A DNA stretch of 64,000 nt from JAFGRU01 sp963665915 (GCA_963665915.2 CAXXSG010000013.1:434001-498000), one strand, 5' to 3'. Shown: positions 24,869 to 34,082, counted from the stretch's first letter. Notes: a model not told the origin generated them from the sequence alone. Numbers and translations are program-made.

Positions 24869-25845
24869 GCCGTGTCGCCAACCATCTCTACTGGATGTCG
24901 CGCTATATCGAGCGGGCCGAAAACATCGCCCGTTTTGTCGATGTGAACCTTCACCTGATGCTCGATCTTGAAATTGATACCCATCTGCAATGGGAGCCGA
25001 TGGTCTCCATTACCGGGGATCATAGCTGGTTCAAGGAAAAATATGGCGAGGCTACTCAGCAGAAGGTCCTCCAATTCCTGACCCTGGATCGCGATTATTC
25101 TCACTCCATAACAACCTGTCTCCATCTGGCCCGTGAAAACGCCCTTTCGATCCGCGAGGTCATCTCTTCGGAAATGTGGGAACATGTCAACGAGTTTTTC
25201 CATTTTGTGAGTGGATCAGGTGCCGCAGCAAGGCTGTTGTATCAGCCCCATGATTTTTTCACTCAGATCAAGACCCAAAGTCATCTTTTCGTCGGCTTGG
25301 CGGAAGGGACTTTCTCCCACGGCGAAGGCTGGAATTTCGGCCGCATGGGGCGATTTCTGGAACGGGCAGATAAAACCTCGCGGATATTGGACGTCAAGTA
25401 TTTCATCCTGCTCCCGAAAATGGAGTATGTCGGGACAGCCTATGACAATGCCCAATGGGCGTCGGTACTCAAATCTGCCAGTGCGCTGGAAATGTATCGC
25501 AAGCGTTTTCACCGCATCACCCCGGATCAGGTTGCCAACTTTCTCCTCTTTGACCGCCAATTCCCCCGTTCGATTCATTACTGCCTGAACCAGGCCCTTG
25601 AATCGCTTCATCATATTACCGGGACCCCCTATGGTACGCACAGCAACTCCGCCGAACGCCTTCTCGGCCGGTTGGTGGCCGAATTGAACTATTCGGATAT
25701 CGCGGAGATATTTCAAAGCGGGTTGCACGCTCATCTGGACAATTTTCAAGCCAAACTCAACACGGTTGGTGACGGCATCCACAATACCTTTTTCGCTCTT
25801 CGCCCCGTTCCTGAAAAACCCCTGATTGGAGAGAGCAGACAATGA
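24862..25845 (+). CDS. Alpha-E domain protein of the Anbu gene cluster
   Basis: A 327-residue all-helical protein of the COG2307 alpha-E family. The N-terminus MLSRVANHLYWMSRYIERAENIAR is the family hallmark, and the GRFLERADKTSRILD segment (about 172-186) repeats the same ERAE/ERAD pattern. The biochemical role is unknown; it always accompanies a permuted ATP-grasp enzyme, often as a fusion, and may form its scaffold. It starts inside the preceding gene and overlaps the next as ATGA, so all are translationally coupled. Confidence 0.92.
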   Translation: MLSRVANHLYWMSRYIERAENIARFVDVNLHLMLDLEIDTHLQWEPMVSITGDHSWFKEKYGEATQQKVLQFLTLDRDYSHSITTCLHLARENALSIREVISSEMWEHVNEFFHFVSGSGAAARLLYQPHDFFTQIKTQSHLFVGLAEGTFSHGEGWNFGRMGRFLERADKTSRILDVKYFILLPKMEYVGTAYDNAQWASVLKSASALEMYRKRFHRITPDQVANFLLFDRQFPRSIHYCLNQALESLHHITGTPYGTHSNSAERLLGRLVAELNYSDIAEIFQSGLHAHLDNFQAKLNTVGDGIHNTFFALRPVPEKPLIGESRQ

Positions 25846-26591
25846 CATTCTGTATCGCTATAAAAGTGGAGGAAGGGCTGGTTGGGATTGCCGACACTCG
25901 CGTCACTTCCGGGGTGGAATGCATTACCGCCAAAAAAGTTACTGTTTTTGAGCATGACCGGCATTCTCTTTTCCTCATGACTTCTGGGCTGCGGTCGGCT
26001 CGGGATAAGGCCCTGACCTATTTCAACGAGGTCCTGGAAGAGCAGGACCAGTCTTTCGACAAGCTCTACAAGGCGGTGACTGCCTTTGGAGCCCAAGTGA
26101 GGCGAGTGATGGCGGAAGACAAAGAGGCTCTGGCAGAGAGCGGTTTGAATTTCAACCTCTTCACGCTGATCGGGGGACAGTTGGAAAATGACTTGGAACA
26201 CAAGCTTTTTCTTATTTATCCGCAAGGGAACTGGGTGGAGGTTGGGAAAGGCACACCCTATTACACCATCGGAGAATCCAGCTATGGGAAATCCTTGCTG
26301 GATCGTGCCCTGACCTATCAGGCATCCATGCGAACGGCCCTCAAAATCGGCTTCCTGGCCTTTGAAGCCACGCGCCGGGCGGCCACGGATGTCTATTATC
26401 CGATTGATATTGTCCTGTATAAAAATAACAGCTTTCACATGGTTCAGCACCACTACCAGAGGGAGGATTTGTCGGAGATTGGAGATTGGTGGCAGGAAAG
26501 AATTGTCCAGTCGATTGAAGAACTCCCCAGCCACTGGCTGGACCAGGCGCTTTCCGGATTAGATCGGCCGTCTGGCGGAGATAGCGAATGA
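25842..26591 (+). CDS. Proteasome-type protease, Anbu (ancestral beta subunit) family
   Basis: A 249-residue Ntn-hydrolase of the COG3484 type. MTFCIAIKVEEGLVGIADTR begins with Met-Thr, so removal of Met would free Thr2 as the nucleophile without a propeptide; Asp18 and the Lys pair at 31-32 (TAKKV) match the other catalytic positions. Anbu proteins assemble into helical or ring-like oligomers related to HslV; no dedicated unfoldase is known. ATGA overlaps link it to both neighbours. Together with the ATP-grasp, alpha-E and transglutaminase genes it may build and remodel a peptide modification. Confidence 0.93.
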   Translation: MTFCIAIKVEEGLVGIADTRVTSGVECITAKKVTVFEHDRHSLFLMTSGLRSARDKALTYFNEVLEEQDQSFDKLYKAVTAFGAQVRRVMAEDKEALAESGLNFNLFTLIGGQLENDLEHKLFLIYPQGNWVEVGKGTPYYTIGESSYGKSLLDRALTYQASMRTALKIGFLAFEATRRAATDVYYPIDIVLYKNNSFHMVQHHYQREDLSEIGDWWQERIVQSIEELPSHWLDQALSGLDRPSGGDSE

Positions 26592-27436
26592 AACTGGAGA
26601 TACGGCATGAACTTCGGTTCAAATACAGCCAACCCGTTTTCATCGAGCCGATCATGATTCGCCTGCGACCCAGAAGCGACTGTCATCAAAAGTTGCTTGA
26701 TTTCCATCTGCAAGTAGATCCCGAGCTGGCCGGTTGTGTCGATATGGTCGATCTCGACGGCAACAATAGCCTGGCGGCCTGGTTTGATGGACTTCATTCC
26801 TCCCTGGTCATCACTGCTGTCTCCCGGGTCGAGACGCAACGGCAGAACCCTTTTAATTTCATCCTGACCGATCCCACGGCAGACCGAATTCCTCTGACTT
26901 ACCCCGAATCCTTTCAGGATTCTCTTCAGCCCTACCTTAAGGGTGCTAGAGACTCGCAGGTGATTTTATTTGCCGAAGAAATTGCGATGGCAGCGAAAGG
27001 TCAGACCTTACCTTTCCTGATGGGACTTACCCAGAAGCTTCATAAAGACTTCGAATGGTGTATTCGGGAAAAGGGAGAGCCGGTGGCAGCACGGGAAACT
27101 CTTATTCAAAAGCAGGGGGCCTGCCGTGACCTGGCGGTTCTTTTCATGGAGTGCTGCCGCTCCGTGGGTCTGGCCGCCCGCTTTGTGAGCGGCTATGGGC
27201 CTTGGGAAAAAAAGAAGAACGAGCACCCCTATCTGCACGCCTGGACCGAGGTGTACCTCCCCGGCGGCGGATGGCGGGGGTATGACCCGACTCAGGGGCT
27301 GGCCGTCGGTGACGGCTATGTGGCCCTTGCGGCCGGGCCACGTCCTGAACTCGCCGCTCCAACATCAGGCGCATTCCGGGGAACCGGCGCTGATTCCCAC
27401 CTTGACTATGATTTGAAAATTGAAATTGTCCCTTGA
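26588..27436 (+). CDS. Transglutaminase-like cysteine protease family protein of the Anbu cluster
   Basis: A 282-residue protein with an N-terminal beta-rich domain (bacterial transglutaminase N-terminal type) and a transglutaminase-like core. The catalytic triad is visible as Cys in QGACRDL (about residue 179), His in YLHAWTEV (about 218) and Asp in GYDPTQG (about 236). Family members act as peptidases or amide-group transferases in the cytoplasm. It overlaps the Anbu gene by 4 bp and ends the operon; no obvious terminator follows within 100 bp. Confidence 0.92.
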   Translation: MKLEIRHELRFKYSQPVFIEPIMIRLRPRSDCHQKLLDFHLQVDPELAGCVDMVDLDGNNSLAAWFDGLHSSLVITAVSRVETQRQNPFNFILTDPTADRIPLTYPESFQDSLQPYLKGARDSQVILFAEEIAMAAKGQTLPFLMGLTQKLHKDFEWCIREKGEPVAARETLIQKQGACRDLAVLFMECCRSVGLAARFVSGYGPWEKKKNEHPYLHAWTEVYLPGGGWRGYDPTQGLAVGDGYVALAAGPRPELAAPTSGAFRGTGADSHLDYDLKIEIVP

Positions 27437-27681
27437 GGAAGGGAGTGACGTTCCGCCATTTGCTGGGAAGTCTCTTTGAAGGATCAACAGTTATTCAAGG
27501 CATAGGTTTTCGCTTATGTTCACGCTCGGCGTTCTGATTATCCTCTTGAGTTTTCGCGCCATTTTGCATGTTTCACTGTCTTCGTTTCCCTGCTTTTCAT
27601 ATTACGGAAGAAAAAAATCGTCATCTTGTGTGCGGGAAGGCGGTTCGGGAAAAGCACCTTCCATTACGCTGAGTGTTTTAT

Positions 27682-28665
27682 ATGGCACTTGATATTTTCA
27701 TATTAATTCTGGGTCTGGGCCTTCTTCTTGGGGGTGGCGATCTGGTGGTGCGCGGAGCTTCCGCCGTGGCCAAAGGCCTGGGCATTTCCCCACTCTTCAT
27801 TGGTTTGACTATCGTGGCCTTCGGTACCAGCACGCCTGAACTGGCGGTCAACCTTATGGCCACTTTTCAGGGCAATACGGGGATATCCTTTGGCAACATC
27901 ATCGGCTCCAACATAGCCAATATTGGTTTGATACTGGGCCTGGCCGCACTGGTCAGGCCGCTGACGGTCAGCGGTGCCATGCTGACGCGGGAAATTCCCA
28001 TGATGGCGCTTACCTCGGTGCTGGGGCTCATCCTGGGGGCGGATAGCCTTTTACGCAACAGCAACAATCTCTTCGATCGATCTGACGGCCTTGTTTTCCT
28101 CCTGTTATTCTGTGTTTTTCTTTATTACACTATTAGCGAAGTTCTGGTTAAAAAGCCCACCGACCCGCTTCTGGAACAGGCGGGACAACATTCCCCGGCC
28201 AGGAGCTTTCGAAGCCTTTTCCTCCCTGCGGCGTTTTTCGGAGGGGGTCTTTTGTGTCTGATCGTCGGAGGCAAAATCGCGGTGGATGCTGCCGTATCTA
28301 TTGCAGAGGCTTTCAAGGTTCCCAGCGCCATCATCGGCCTCACGATTGTTGCCGTGGGGACCAGTCTTCCGGAACTGGTCACTTCGGTTCTGGCTGCCTG
28401 GAAAGGTGAGACTGACCTGGCGATCGGCAACGTGGTCGGTTCCAATCTTTTCAACCTTCTTTTTATCAACGGACTGTGTGCGACGTTTAATCCCATTCGG
28501 ATCCCGGTGCGGGGAGGAATGTGGGACCTCGGCATGATGGTTTTTCTTTCGCTGTTGCTGTTGCCCGTCTGTCTTACACACACAAGAAGAATCGTCCGTT
28601 GGGAAGGAGCCCTGCTGGTTGGTTTATATTTGGGCTTTAATACCTGGCGGGTTTTAGCGGGCTAG
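27682..28665 (+). CDS. CaCA-family calcium/sodium antiporter
   Basis: A membrane protein of 327 residues from ATG 27682 (frame open from 27673). It has ten hydrophobic segments in two inverted halves. Each half carries the ion-binding alpha repeat, GTSTPELAVN (about 52-61) and GTSLPELVTS (about 227-236), with GNIIGSNIANIG and GNVVGSNLFNLL following each. These are typical of YrbG-type Na+/Ca2+ exchangers. It stands alone and converges with the amidohydrolase gene 6 bp away. Confidence 0.95.
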   Translation: MALDIFILILGLGLLLGGGDLVVRGASAVAKGLGISPLFIGLTIVAFGTSTPELAVNLMATFQGNTGISFGNIIGSNIANIGLILGLAALVRPLTVSGAMLTREIPMMALTSVLGLILGADSLLRNSNNLFDRSDGLVFLLLFCVFLYYTISEVLVKKPTDPLLEQAGQHSPARSFRSLFLPAAFFGGGLLCLIVGGKIAVDAAVSIAEAFKVPSAIIGLTIVAVGTSLPELVTSVLAAWKGETDLAIGNVVGSNLFNLLFINGLCATFNPIRIPVRGGMWDLGMMVFLSLLLLPVCLTHTRRIVRWEGALLVGLYLGFNTWRVLAG

Positions 28666-28671
28666 CCTTGT

Positions 28672-29382
28672 TTATTCCTCTTCCCATCCCATCCTTCCGC
28701 AGAAATCCTGAAGAGCCTCGATAACCTTCTGCCCTTTCTCCTCTGCAGCGAGGGAGGAGTCACGGGAGAGCTCCAGCTGCACCCAGGGCAACTCCCGACC
28801 GTGGAAGCGGGTGATCCATCCTCCGGCAAATGGCTGGTTGATGGTCACCGACCCGTGGAAGCGGGAAGAAAAACATTGAGCCATGAGTTCCACCCACTTC
28901 CTTGGACAACTCTCGTGGTGATCATTGCCGAGGCAGATCCAGGGTCTTTTCTCATCCTGGTCAGGCCCGACCGGCGGCCCGGACGTCGCCATGGTATGGC
29001 AGTCGACACCGAGTCTGGAGGCGCTCTTCGCCAATTCGGTCAAGCGTCTATGATAAGGGAAGTAATAGCGGTCAAGCAGGATTTTTATCAGGGCCTGGTC
29101 GGGCTGTGCACAATAAACCGGTATATCCCAGCAGGTGTGGGTCTTGATGACGCCATCCTTTCTGAAGTCATCCTCCGCCCGGTTAAGATCGACGAACGCC
29201 CTTGCGATATCCGTGGTGACAAAGTGTTCGACGTGATCAGAAAGCCGGCTATAAACAGAGGCTGCGCCCTCGTCGCCATCTGCGGCGATCTCCTCCGGCG
29301 TCAGGATATTGAGATGCTCCACCTCGCCGGGAATGCACAAACCCGCATGTGGCAGGGAAACTAGAAGCGGTAGACGTTTCAT
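28672..29382 (-). CDS. N-formylglutamate amidohydrolase family protein
   Basis: Family members hydrolyse N-formyl-glutamate or related N-acyl amino acids and share a zinc-peptidase-like fold. The protein shows SLPHAG (about residues 9-14), DLNRAEDD near 66 and DCHTM near 130, the usual metal- and substrate-binding segments. The frame opens at GTG 29409, but ATG 29382 lies 2 bp before the preceding gene's stop region and aligns with the family start, giving 236 residues. It is the third gene of the operon after the ATP-grasp-M20 fusion and gamma-glutamyltransferase. No hut genes are nearby, so histidine breakdown is unlikely to be its role. Confidence 0.85.
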   Translation of the reverse strand: MKRLPLLVSLPHAGLCIPGEVEHLNILTPEEIAADGDEGAASVYSRLSDHVEHFVTTDIARAFVDLNRAEDDFRKDGVIKTHTCWDIPVYCAQPDQALIKILLDRYYFPYHRRLTELAKSASRLGVDCHTMATSGPPVGPDQDEKRPWICLGNDHHESCPRKWVELMAQCFSSRFHGSVTINQPFAGGWITRFHGRELPWVQLELSRDSSLAAEEKGQKVIEALQDFCGRMGWEEE

Positions 29383-29383
29383 T

Positions 29384-31003
29384 TCAGGGTCCCATGGCTG
29401 AGCCGTCACGACGCGGGTCGGCGACTCCGATAAAGGTCCCGTGTTCTTTCATTACCAGTTGGACCGAACCGAGGTAAAAAGAGTAGGGATCACGCACGTC
29501 GATGGAAAAGCCGTGCTTGCGTAGCAGCGGCGGGATGTCGCTTCGCATGCGGGTTGCTTCCAGGGAAACCTTGCCTTTGATCGAACAGTGCATGCGGGGC
29601 AGTTCCACAGCGTCCAGGGGAGTGGCACCCCGCTCGAACCTCAGGAGAACCTGGAGGATCGCGGAAACGATCCTCTCGCTTCCCGGTGAGCCGATCGCCA
29701 TCCAGGGCTCAGACCCGCGAAAAACGAGGGTGGGGGCCACGGAAGCCCAGGGGACGGCATTAGGGCGCAGATAGTAGGGATGCCGGATATCCTGATATTC
29801 AAAGGCGCTCATGTAGTTGTTATAGAGAAAACCTAACTCGGGACTGGCGGAAAAGGAACCGTAAACGCGCTCGATGGACTGGGTCAACGCTACCGCATTG
29901 CCGAAACGGTCCATGACGGAAAGATGGGTTGTCTCACCGTTGGATTTTATGCGGGATTCGATACGTTTGGCAACCCTCTGAGCGTAATCGATGTGGGTGA
30001 TGTCTTCTCCCAGTTCCAATTCCTGGGCAAACAGGGCGGGATCCTCCGGGCGGTCCGAGCGATCGAGGTTGGCTTTTCGAATGACATAGGCCAGAAGAAG
30101 AGCGCCGGAAGGGGTATCCGGGTCGCGTTCGGCCTCAGGAAACTGACTCAGTAGGTTGAGAGCTTCGATCAGGGTGCGACCGGCACCTGGAGGGCCGAAA
30201 GTAAAAACCCGCGAGTTTCCGAAAGGGGTGGCCAGCGGCCGCCTTTCAACCGGCCAGGGAATCTGGGCTAGATCATCGTCCCGGATCAAGCCGTCGTTGG
30301 CCACCATATCCTCGTGGATCAGGCGGGCAATTTCACCCTGATAAAAATCCTCCACATCGGTTTCGGCCAGACGACGCAAGGTTTTGGCCAGGATCGGCTG
30401 ATGGAAAAGGCTGCCGATCGGGTAAGGGTTAACCCCGCTTTTCAGAAAAAGTTGACTGCCGGAATGTCTTTTGAGATGTTTGATTTCGCGGCGGGTCAGG
30501 TAGTGTTGAAGCGGAGTAATCCGGATGCCTTCCTCAGCAAGGCGAATGGAGGGCGCCAGCACCTCGGGCAGACTTTTGGTGCCGTAGTGGCGCAGGGCAT
30601 GTCCCAGTACCGCCGGAGTGCTCGGTACGGTGGAGGCGCGATGACCCCGCAGCTGCTCACTCCGTTCCATTTCTCCCGGCGGGGTCCGGTTGGGGGCGCG
30701 GGAACCTCCATCCAGGCAGAATTTGCGATTCGACTCACTCAGGTGGATCGACATCATAGTCTGCCCACCCAGCCCGGAGGCGGCCGGTTCCACCACTCCC
30801 AGAGCGAACGCTGCTGCCACGGCGGCATCCACCGCATTGCCACCGCTACGCAAAATCTCCACGCCGGCATCTGTGGCATGATAATGCTGGGTGGCGATAG
30901 CTCCTTCGCTGGAAACGCCGACCCTCTGCGGATATACCACCTTGGGATCATGGGGGTCCAACAGGTCTTCTTCCGTCGGGAGACGAACTTGACGCTTGGT
31001 CAT
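29384..31003 (-). CDS. ggt: Gamma-glutamyltransferase family protein without signal peptide
   Basis: GGTs are Ntn-hydrolases that cut themselves before a Thr and then transfer or hydrolyse gamma-glutamyl groups. The 539-residue protein has the large-subunit GGNAVDAAVAAAFALGVVEPAASGLGG-type block (about 52-80, shown here only in part) and the cleavage site ETTHLSVMD with Thr358 as nucleophile, followed by the small subunit. IGSPGSERI is the GSPGGxxI-like substrate loop. Unlike classical periplasmic GGT it has no signal peptide and starts MTKRQVRL, so it probably works in the cytoplasm. It overlaps the upstream gene by 4 bp (ATGA). The real substrate may be a product of the fused ligase upstream. 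Confidence 0.9.
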   Translation of the reverse strand: MTKRQVRLPTEEDLLDPHDPKVVYPQRVGVSSEGAIATQHYHATDAGVEILRSGGNAVDAAVAAAFALGVVEPAASGLGGQTMMSIHLSESNRKFCLDGGSRAPNRTPPGEMERSEQLRGHRASTVPSTPAVLGHALRHYGTKSLPEVLAPSIRLAEEGIRITPLQHYLTRREIKHLKRHSGSQLFLKSGVNPYPIGSLFHQPILAKTLRRLAETDVEDFYQGEIARLIHEDMVANDGLIRDDDLAQIPWPVERRPLATPFGNSRVFTFGPPGAGRTLIEALNLLSQFPEAERDPDTPSGALLLAYVIRKANLDRSDRPEDPALFAQELELGEDITHIDYAQRVAKRIESRIKSNGETTHLSVMDRFGNAVALTQSIERVYGSFSASPELGFLYNNYMSAFEYQDIRHPYYLRPNAVPWASVAPTLVFRGSEPWMAIGSPGSERIVSAILQVLLRFERGATPLDAVELPRMHCSIKGKVSLEATRMRSDIPPLLRKHGFSIDVRDPYSFYLGSVQLVMKEHGTFIGVADPRRDGSAMGP

Positions 31004-33165
31004 TTCAGTCCTCCGTCAAACTTGAGAAGAAGCTGGGATATCAGCAGGGTGCGTTGGACCAGGCTGATCCGCGAAATTGCCTCGCGGCCGGTATATAAAT
31101 CCTCCGCGACCGCTCCGACGCCGCAGACCACCGGCACCCCCTCCGGAACCAGGCCGGCAACCGATGGCCATAGGGAAGACTCCGTGTCCAGTGGGATTTC
31201 CCACTCCTCCGCAATGTCCTGGATATTTTTCAGCAATGGCTGGTTGCAGCGGCGCTCCTGCATGGGAGGGCGATCAGCAATCAGAGTCAGGTCCCAACTC
31301 ACACCTCCGCCCCGGAAGATAGCCCTCATCGCCCGTTCCAGCACGCGGACCTTGTCGCTGTCAGGATAAGAAATCAGCAGGTTCATTCTCACCCGATGCG
31401 GGAGCCGGTGCGGGAAGGCTTCTGTTTTGAGGTCCACAACCGAAACAGCCAGCCTTTTCTTGCGGTCGCTGAGTGCGGTCAATGTCTCGAGCTTTTCATA
31501 CAGAATCCGCATCACCTCTTTAGCCGTTCCTCCCTGCCCGAGTTTAAGCGATTTCCCTTCAACCGAGAGCCGGTAACGGCGCTGTCCGCGGCGCGCGGTC
31601 ACCAGACAGTCCCCCGGGTTCCCGGCATTGAGTACCACAACGGACCCGGCCCGACCCATGACCCGCATCAGGGTCTCCTCACTGTCCAGGCAGTCTCGAC
31701 CTTCATCCGTGTAAACAACCACCCCCAGTGGAAGACGGTTGAGTCGCCGCAGATGGCGAAGAGAGCGAAGGGCATATTCCAGCATGACCAGAGGGGCTCG
31801 GGAGCTTCCAATCCCTTCTCCGAAAAGCCATTCCGGCTCCCGGTGAAAATGTTCCATTCCAAAGCCGGGATTGACCGGGACATCAAGATGAGCTACCAAC
31901 AAAATTCCATTTTCAAAACCGGCGGAAGTTTCCCAGGTGAAAACATCGGGACGATCTGTAAACTCCCGGACAGGGCGCAGACCCACACCGCTAAAAAACT
32001 CTTCCAATCTGGAAACCGCCAGATTCAGACCGACTGGATCGTCAGAACGGCTGGAAAGAGAGCACCAAGTCTCCAGGCGCTGTTCCAGATGATCCCGTCG
32101 CTCAGTAAGATAGGCAAAAGTTGCCTGGTGGGGATCCCGTCGCCGTGCGCCCCGTACCAGGTCGGGAGGGTTCGGCGTTCCAAAATAACGGGCCGCCGCT
32201 ACTTCCACCAGCCGGTTTACAAGCGTACTGAAATCAAGGTCGATGGCTTCAGCAGCCGCAACATAGGAACCATGTTCTCCCAGGCTGGGAAGACTGTTGA
32301 CTTCCAGGACATATAGTTGCCCCTCATTGTCCAGGCGAATGTCCACACGGGCACAATCGGAACAGCCGAGAACATTGAAGCATTTCTTGGAGATTCTCTG
32401 GGCCTCTTCCTTGAGACTTTCGTCCAATCGGGCCGGACATAGCGGTTGCACTTCCCGACCAGATTTGTGGGATTTGTCCTCATAAGTATAGATATTCGGT
32501 CCCCCTTCGCCGAAAATCAGCTCCGCAGGCGGAAACGCTTCAAGGTTTGGTCCGTTTCCCAACAGCCCGACATTCACTTCACGCCCTTCGATAAAACTTT
32601 CAACCAGAACGTCCTGGCCGAACTTGTCAAAAATGACATTGGCTCCTTCACGAAGTTCCTCCTCACTGTTGACGATCCGGAGACCGAAAGAAACAGCTTC
32701 ATTCTTGGGTTTCACAATTAAGGGAAAAGCGAGGTCCGGCATGGTGAAGTCAGGGTCTTTCAAAACAGCGAAATCCGGCGTGGGAATTCCACTCTGGACG
32801 AACATCATTTTAGAAACAACCTTGTCCAGGCACAATGAATGGGCCAGGGGGCCGGAACCGACATAAGGGAGGCCAACCATCTCCAGGATGCCGGGAACGT
32901 GGGTATAACGGGCCTGCCCCTGAATACCGTAGGAGAGGTTGAAGACCATGCCCGGTCGCTCTCCTTTGAGGGCGCGCGGCATGAAAGCCTCCAGGTTTTC
33001 GATCAGGTCTTTGTCGCCTTCCAGGGCAATCACCTGATGTCCGCCCTTCTTGAGAGCATTGCTGATTCTGTTGATGGCTGCCAAACCGTATCTTTCCTGG
33101 TTGGGAACCCCAAAAAGGTTTATGACTTTCTTTGATTCACGATTGAAAATAATGGCAATTTTCAT
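31000..33165 (-). CDS. D-Ala-D-Ala-ligase-like ATP-grasp fused to an M20-peptidase-like domain
   Basis: A 721-residue two-domain protein. Residues 1-330 are a Ddl-type ATP-grasp ligase: FNLSYGIQGQARYTHVPGI (substrate loop), VKPKNEAVSFG (nucleotide loop), VESFIEGREVNV, and ARVDIRLDNEG...EVNSLPSLGEHG (metal ligands). Residues about 350-721 look like an M20 metallopeptidase: AHLDVPVNPG supplies the first His-x-Asp, a lid domain follows, and the end CGVGAVAEDLYTGREAISRISL resembles the M20 C-terminal block. However the bridging Asp position reads GEGIGSSRAP and the Glu-Glu pair reads TDEGRD, so some metal ligands seem lost. It starts the operon with GGT and the amidohydrolase. An amino-acid ligase is inferred. 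Confidence 0.82.
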   Translation of the reverse strand: MKIAIIFNRESKKVINLFGVPNQERYGLAAINRISNALKKGGHQVIALEGDKDLIENLEAFMPRALKGERPGMVFNLSYGIQGQARYTHVPGILEMVGLPYVGSGPLAHSLCLDKVVSKMMFVQSGIPTPDFAVLKDPDFTMPDLAFPLIVKPKNEAVSFGLRIVNSEEELREGANVIFDKFGQDVLVESFIEGREVNVGLLGNGPNLEAFPPAELIFGEGGPNIYTYEDKSHKSGREVQPLCPARLDESLKEEAQRISKKCFNVLGCSDCARVDIRLDNEGQLYVLEVNSLPSLGEHGSYVAAAEAIDLDFSTLVNRLVEVAAARYFGTPNPPDLVRGARRRDPHQATFAYLTERRDHLEQRLETWCSLSSRSDDPVGLNLAVSRLEEFFSGVGLRPVREFTDRPDVFTWETSAGFENGILLVAHLDVPVNPGFGMEHFHREPEWLFGEGIGSSRAPLVMLEYALRSLRHLRRLNRLPLGVVVYTDEGRDCLDSEETLMRVMGRAGSVVVLNAGNPGDCLVTARRGQRRYRLSVEGKSLKLGQGGTAKEVMRILYEKLETLTALSDRKKRLAVSVVDLKTEAFPHRLPHRVRMNLLISYPDSDKVRVLERAMRAIFRGGGVSWDLTLIADRPPMQERRCNQPLLKNIQDIAEEWEIPLDTESSLWPSVAGLVPEGVPVVCGVGAVAEDLYTGREAISRISLVQRTLLISQLLLKFDGGLK

Positions 33166-33503
33166 ACTGAAATAACCTTTTCAGAAAAAGTAATCCGAGT
33201 GTGAGTGGTTTCACTCAAAAGGAGCTCCACTGATTTTTGAGAGATCACCCTGAAATGGCAAAAAGGGGGAATTAGTCGATTTCATTTTACCATCTGGTCG
33301 TCAACAAACTCCCAAAACTAAGGGTTCGATGAGGAAAAATTTTTCTTCTTTAAAAGTTCACTTTCTCTGTCGATTATTATAGCCTTTCCAGGAAGATTAG
33401 CTTATAAGAATTTTCTTTTTGCCGATAGCTTTTCTGGTCGGTTGGCAATGCTCAGTCAAACAGGAAAAATTATTCATATCAGGTCCACTTAAGAGGTGCA
33501 CAA
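33166..33503. promoter_or_regulatory. Divergent intergenic region before the ATP-grasp-M20 operon and DUF2179 gene
   Basis: A 338 bp AT-rich stretch that must contain promoters for both directions. I see no open frame, terminator or clear operator dyad. Confidence 0.4.
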
Positions 33504-34082
33504 ATGTTTTCAGAAACTTTTTTTTCCTCGGAAGTTTTTTCGCTTGTAGTCATTCCGATCCTGATTTTTCTGGCCCGGATACTGGATGTTTCAGTCGGTA
33601 CATTACGCATTATTTTTGTTTCCCGTGGGATGAAGCACCTGGCTTCTATTCTAGGCTTTGTTGAGTCCCTTGTCTGGGTACTGGCTGTCACCCAGGTTAT
33701 TCAGCATCTGAATAACTGGATGACTTATGTTGCCTTTGCTCTGGGGTTTTCGGCGGGCAATTATATCGGGGTTCTTCTGGAAGAAAAACTGGCCATTGGA
33801 AACCTGATCATCCGGATTATTACCCAAAAGGAGGCTGACAAACTGGTCCATTTCCTCTGGAGCTCAGGGTATGGGGTCACAAGCGTGGATGGCTGGGGTG
33901 AAACCGGGCCGGTCAAGGTCATCTTTACCGTTTGCAAGCGCCGTTACGCGGGGAAAATCATCAAAATCATCAAGCATTTCAACCCTAAGGCATTTTACAC
34001 GATTGAAGATGTGCGGTACGTTCAGGAAACCTTTGTTCCCCCTCTGCATAGAGGCCGGTTTGCCATCCGGATGAGGAAGTAG
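33504..34082 (+). CDS. DUF2179 / UPF0316 membrane protein
   Basis: A 192-residue protein. Three hydrophobic helices occupy about residues 10-85 (IPILIFLARILDVSVGTLRIIFVSRG is the UPF0316 hallmark, with LARxxDVSxGTLR). A cytosolic DUF2179 domain of about 90 residues follows (GYGVTSVDGWGETGPVKVIF, then KRRYAGKIIKIIKHFNPKAFYTIEDV). The soluble domain resembles those of YitT-type proteins and may bind a small ligand; function unknown. AGAGGTG precedes ATG 33504. Confidence 0.9.
   Translation: MFSETFFSSEVFSLVVIPILIFLARILDVSVGTLRIIFVSRGMKHLASILGFVESLVWVLAVTQVIQHLNNWMTYVAFALGFSAGNYIGVLLEEKLAIGNLIIRIITQKEADKLVHFLWSSGYGVTSVDGWGETGPVKVIFTVCKRRYAGKIIKIIKHFNPKAFYTIEDVRYVQETFVPPLHRGRFAIRMRK

Noticed and set aside
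31396..32316. 306-codon plus-strand frame
   Set aside because: Antisense to the M20-like half of the fusion gene; no family features.
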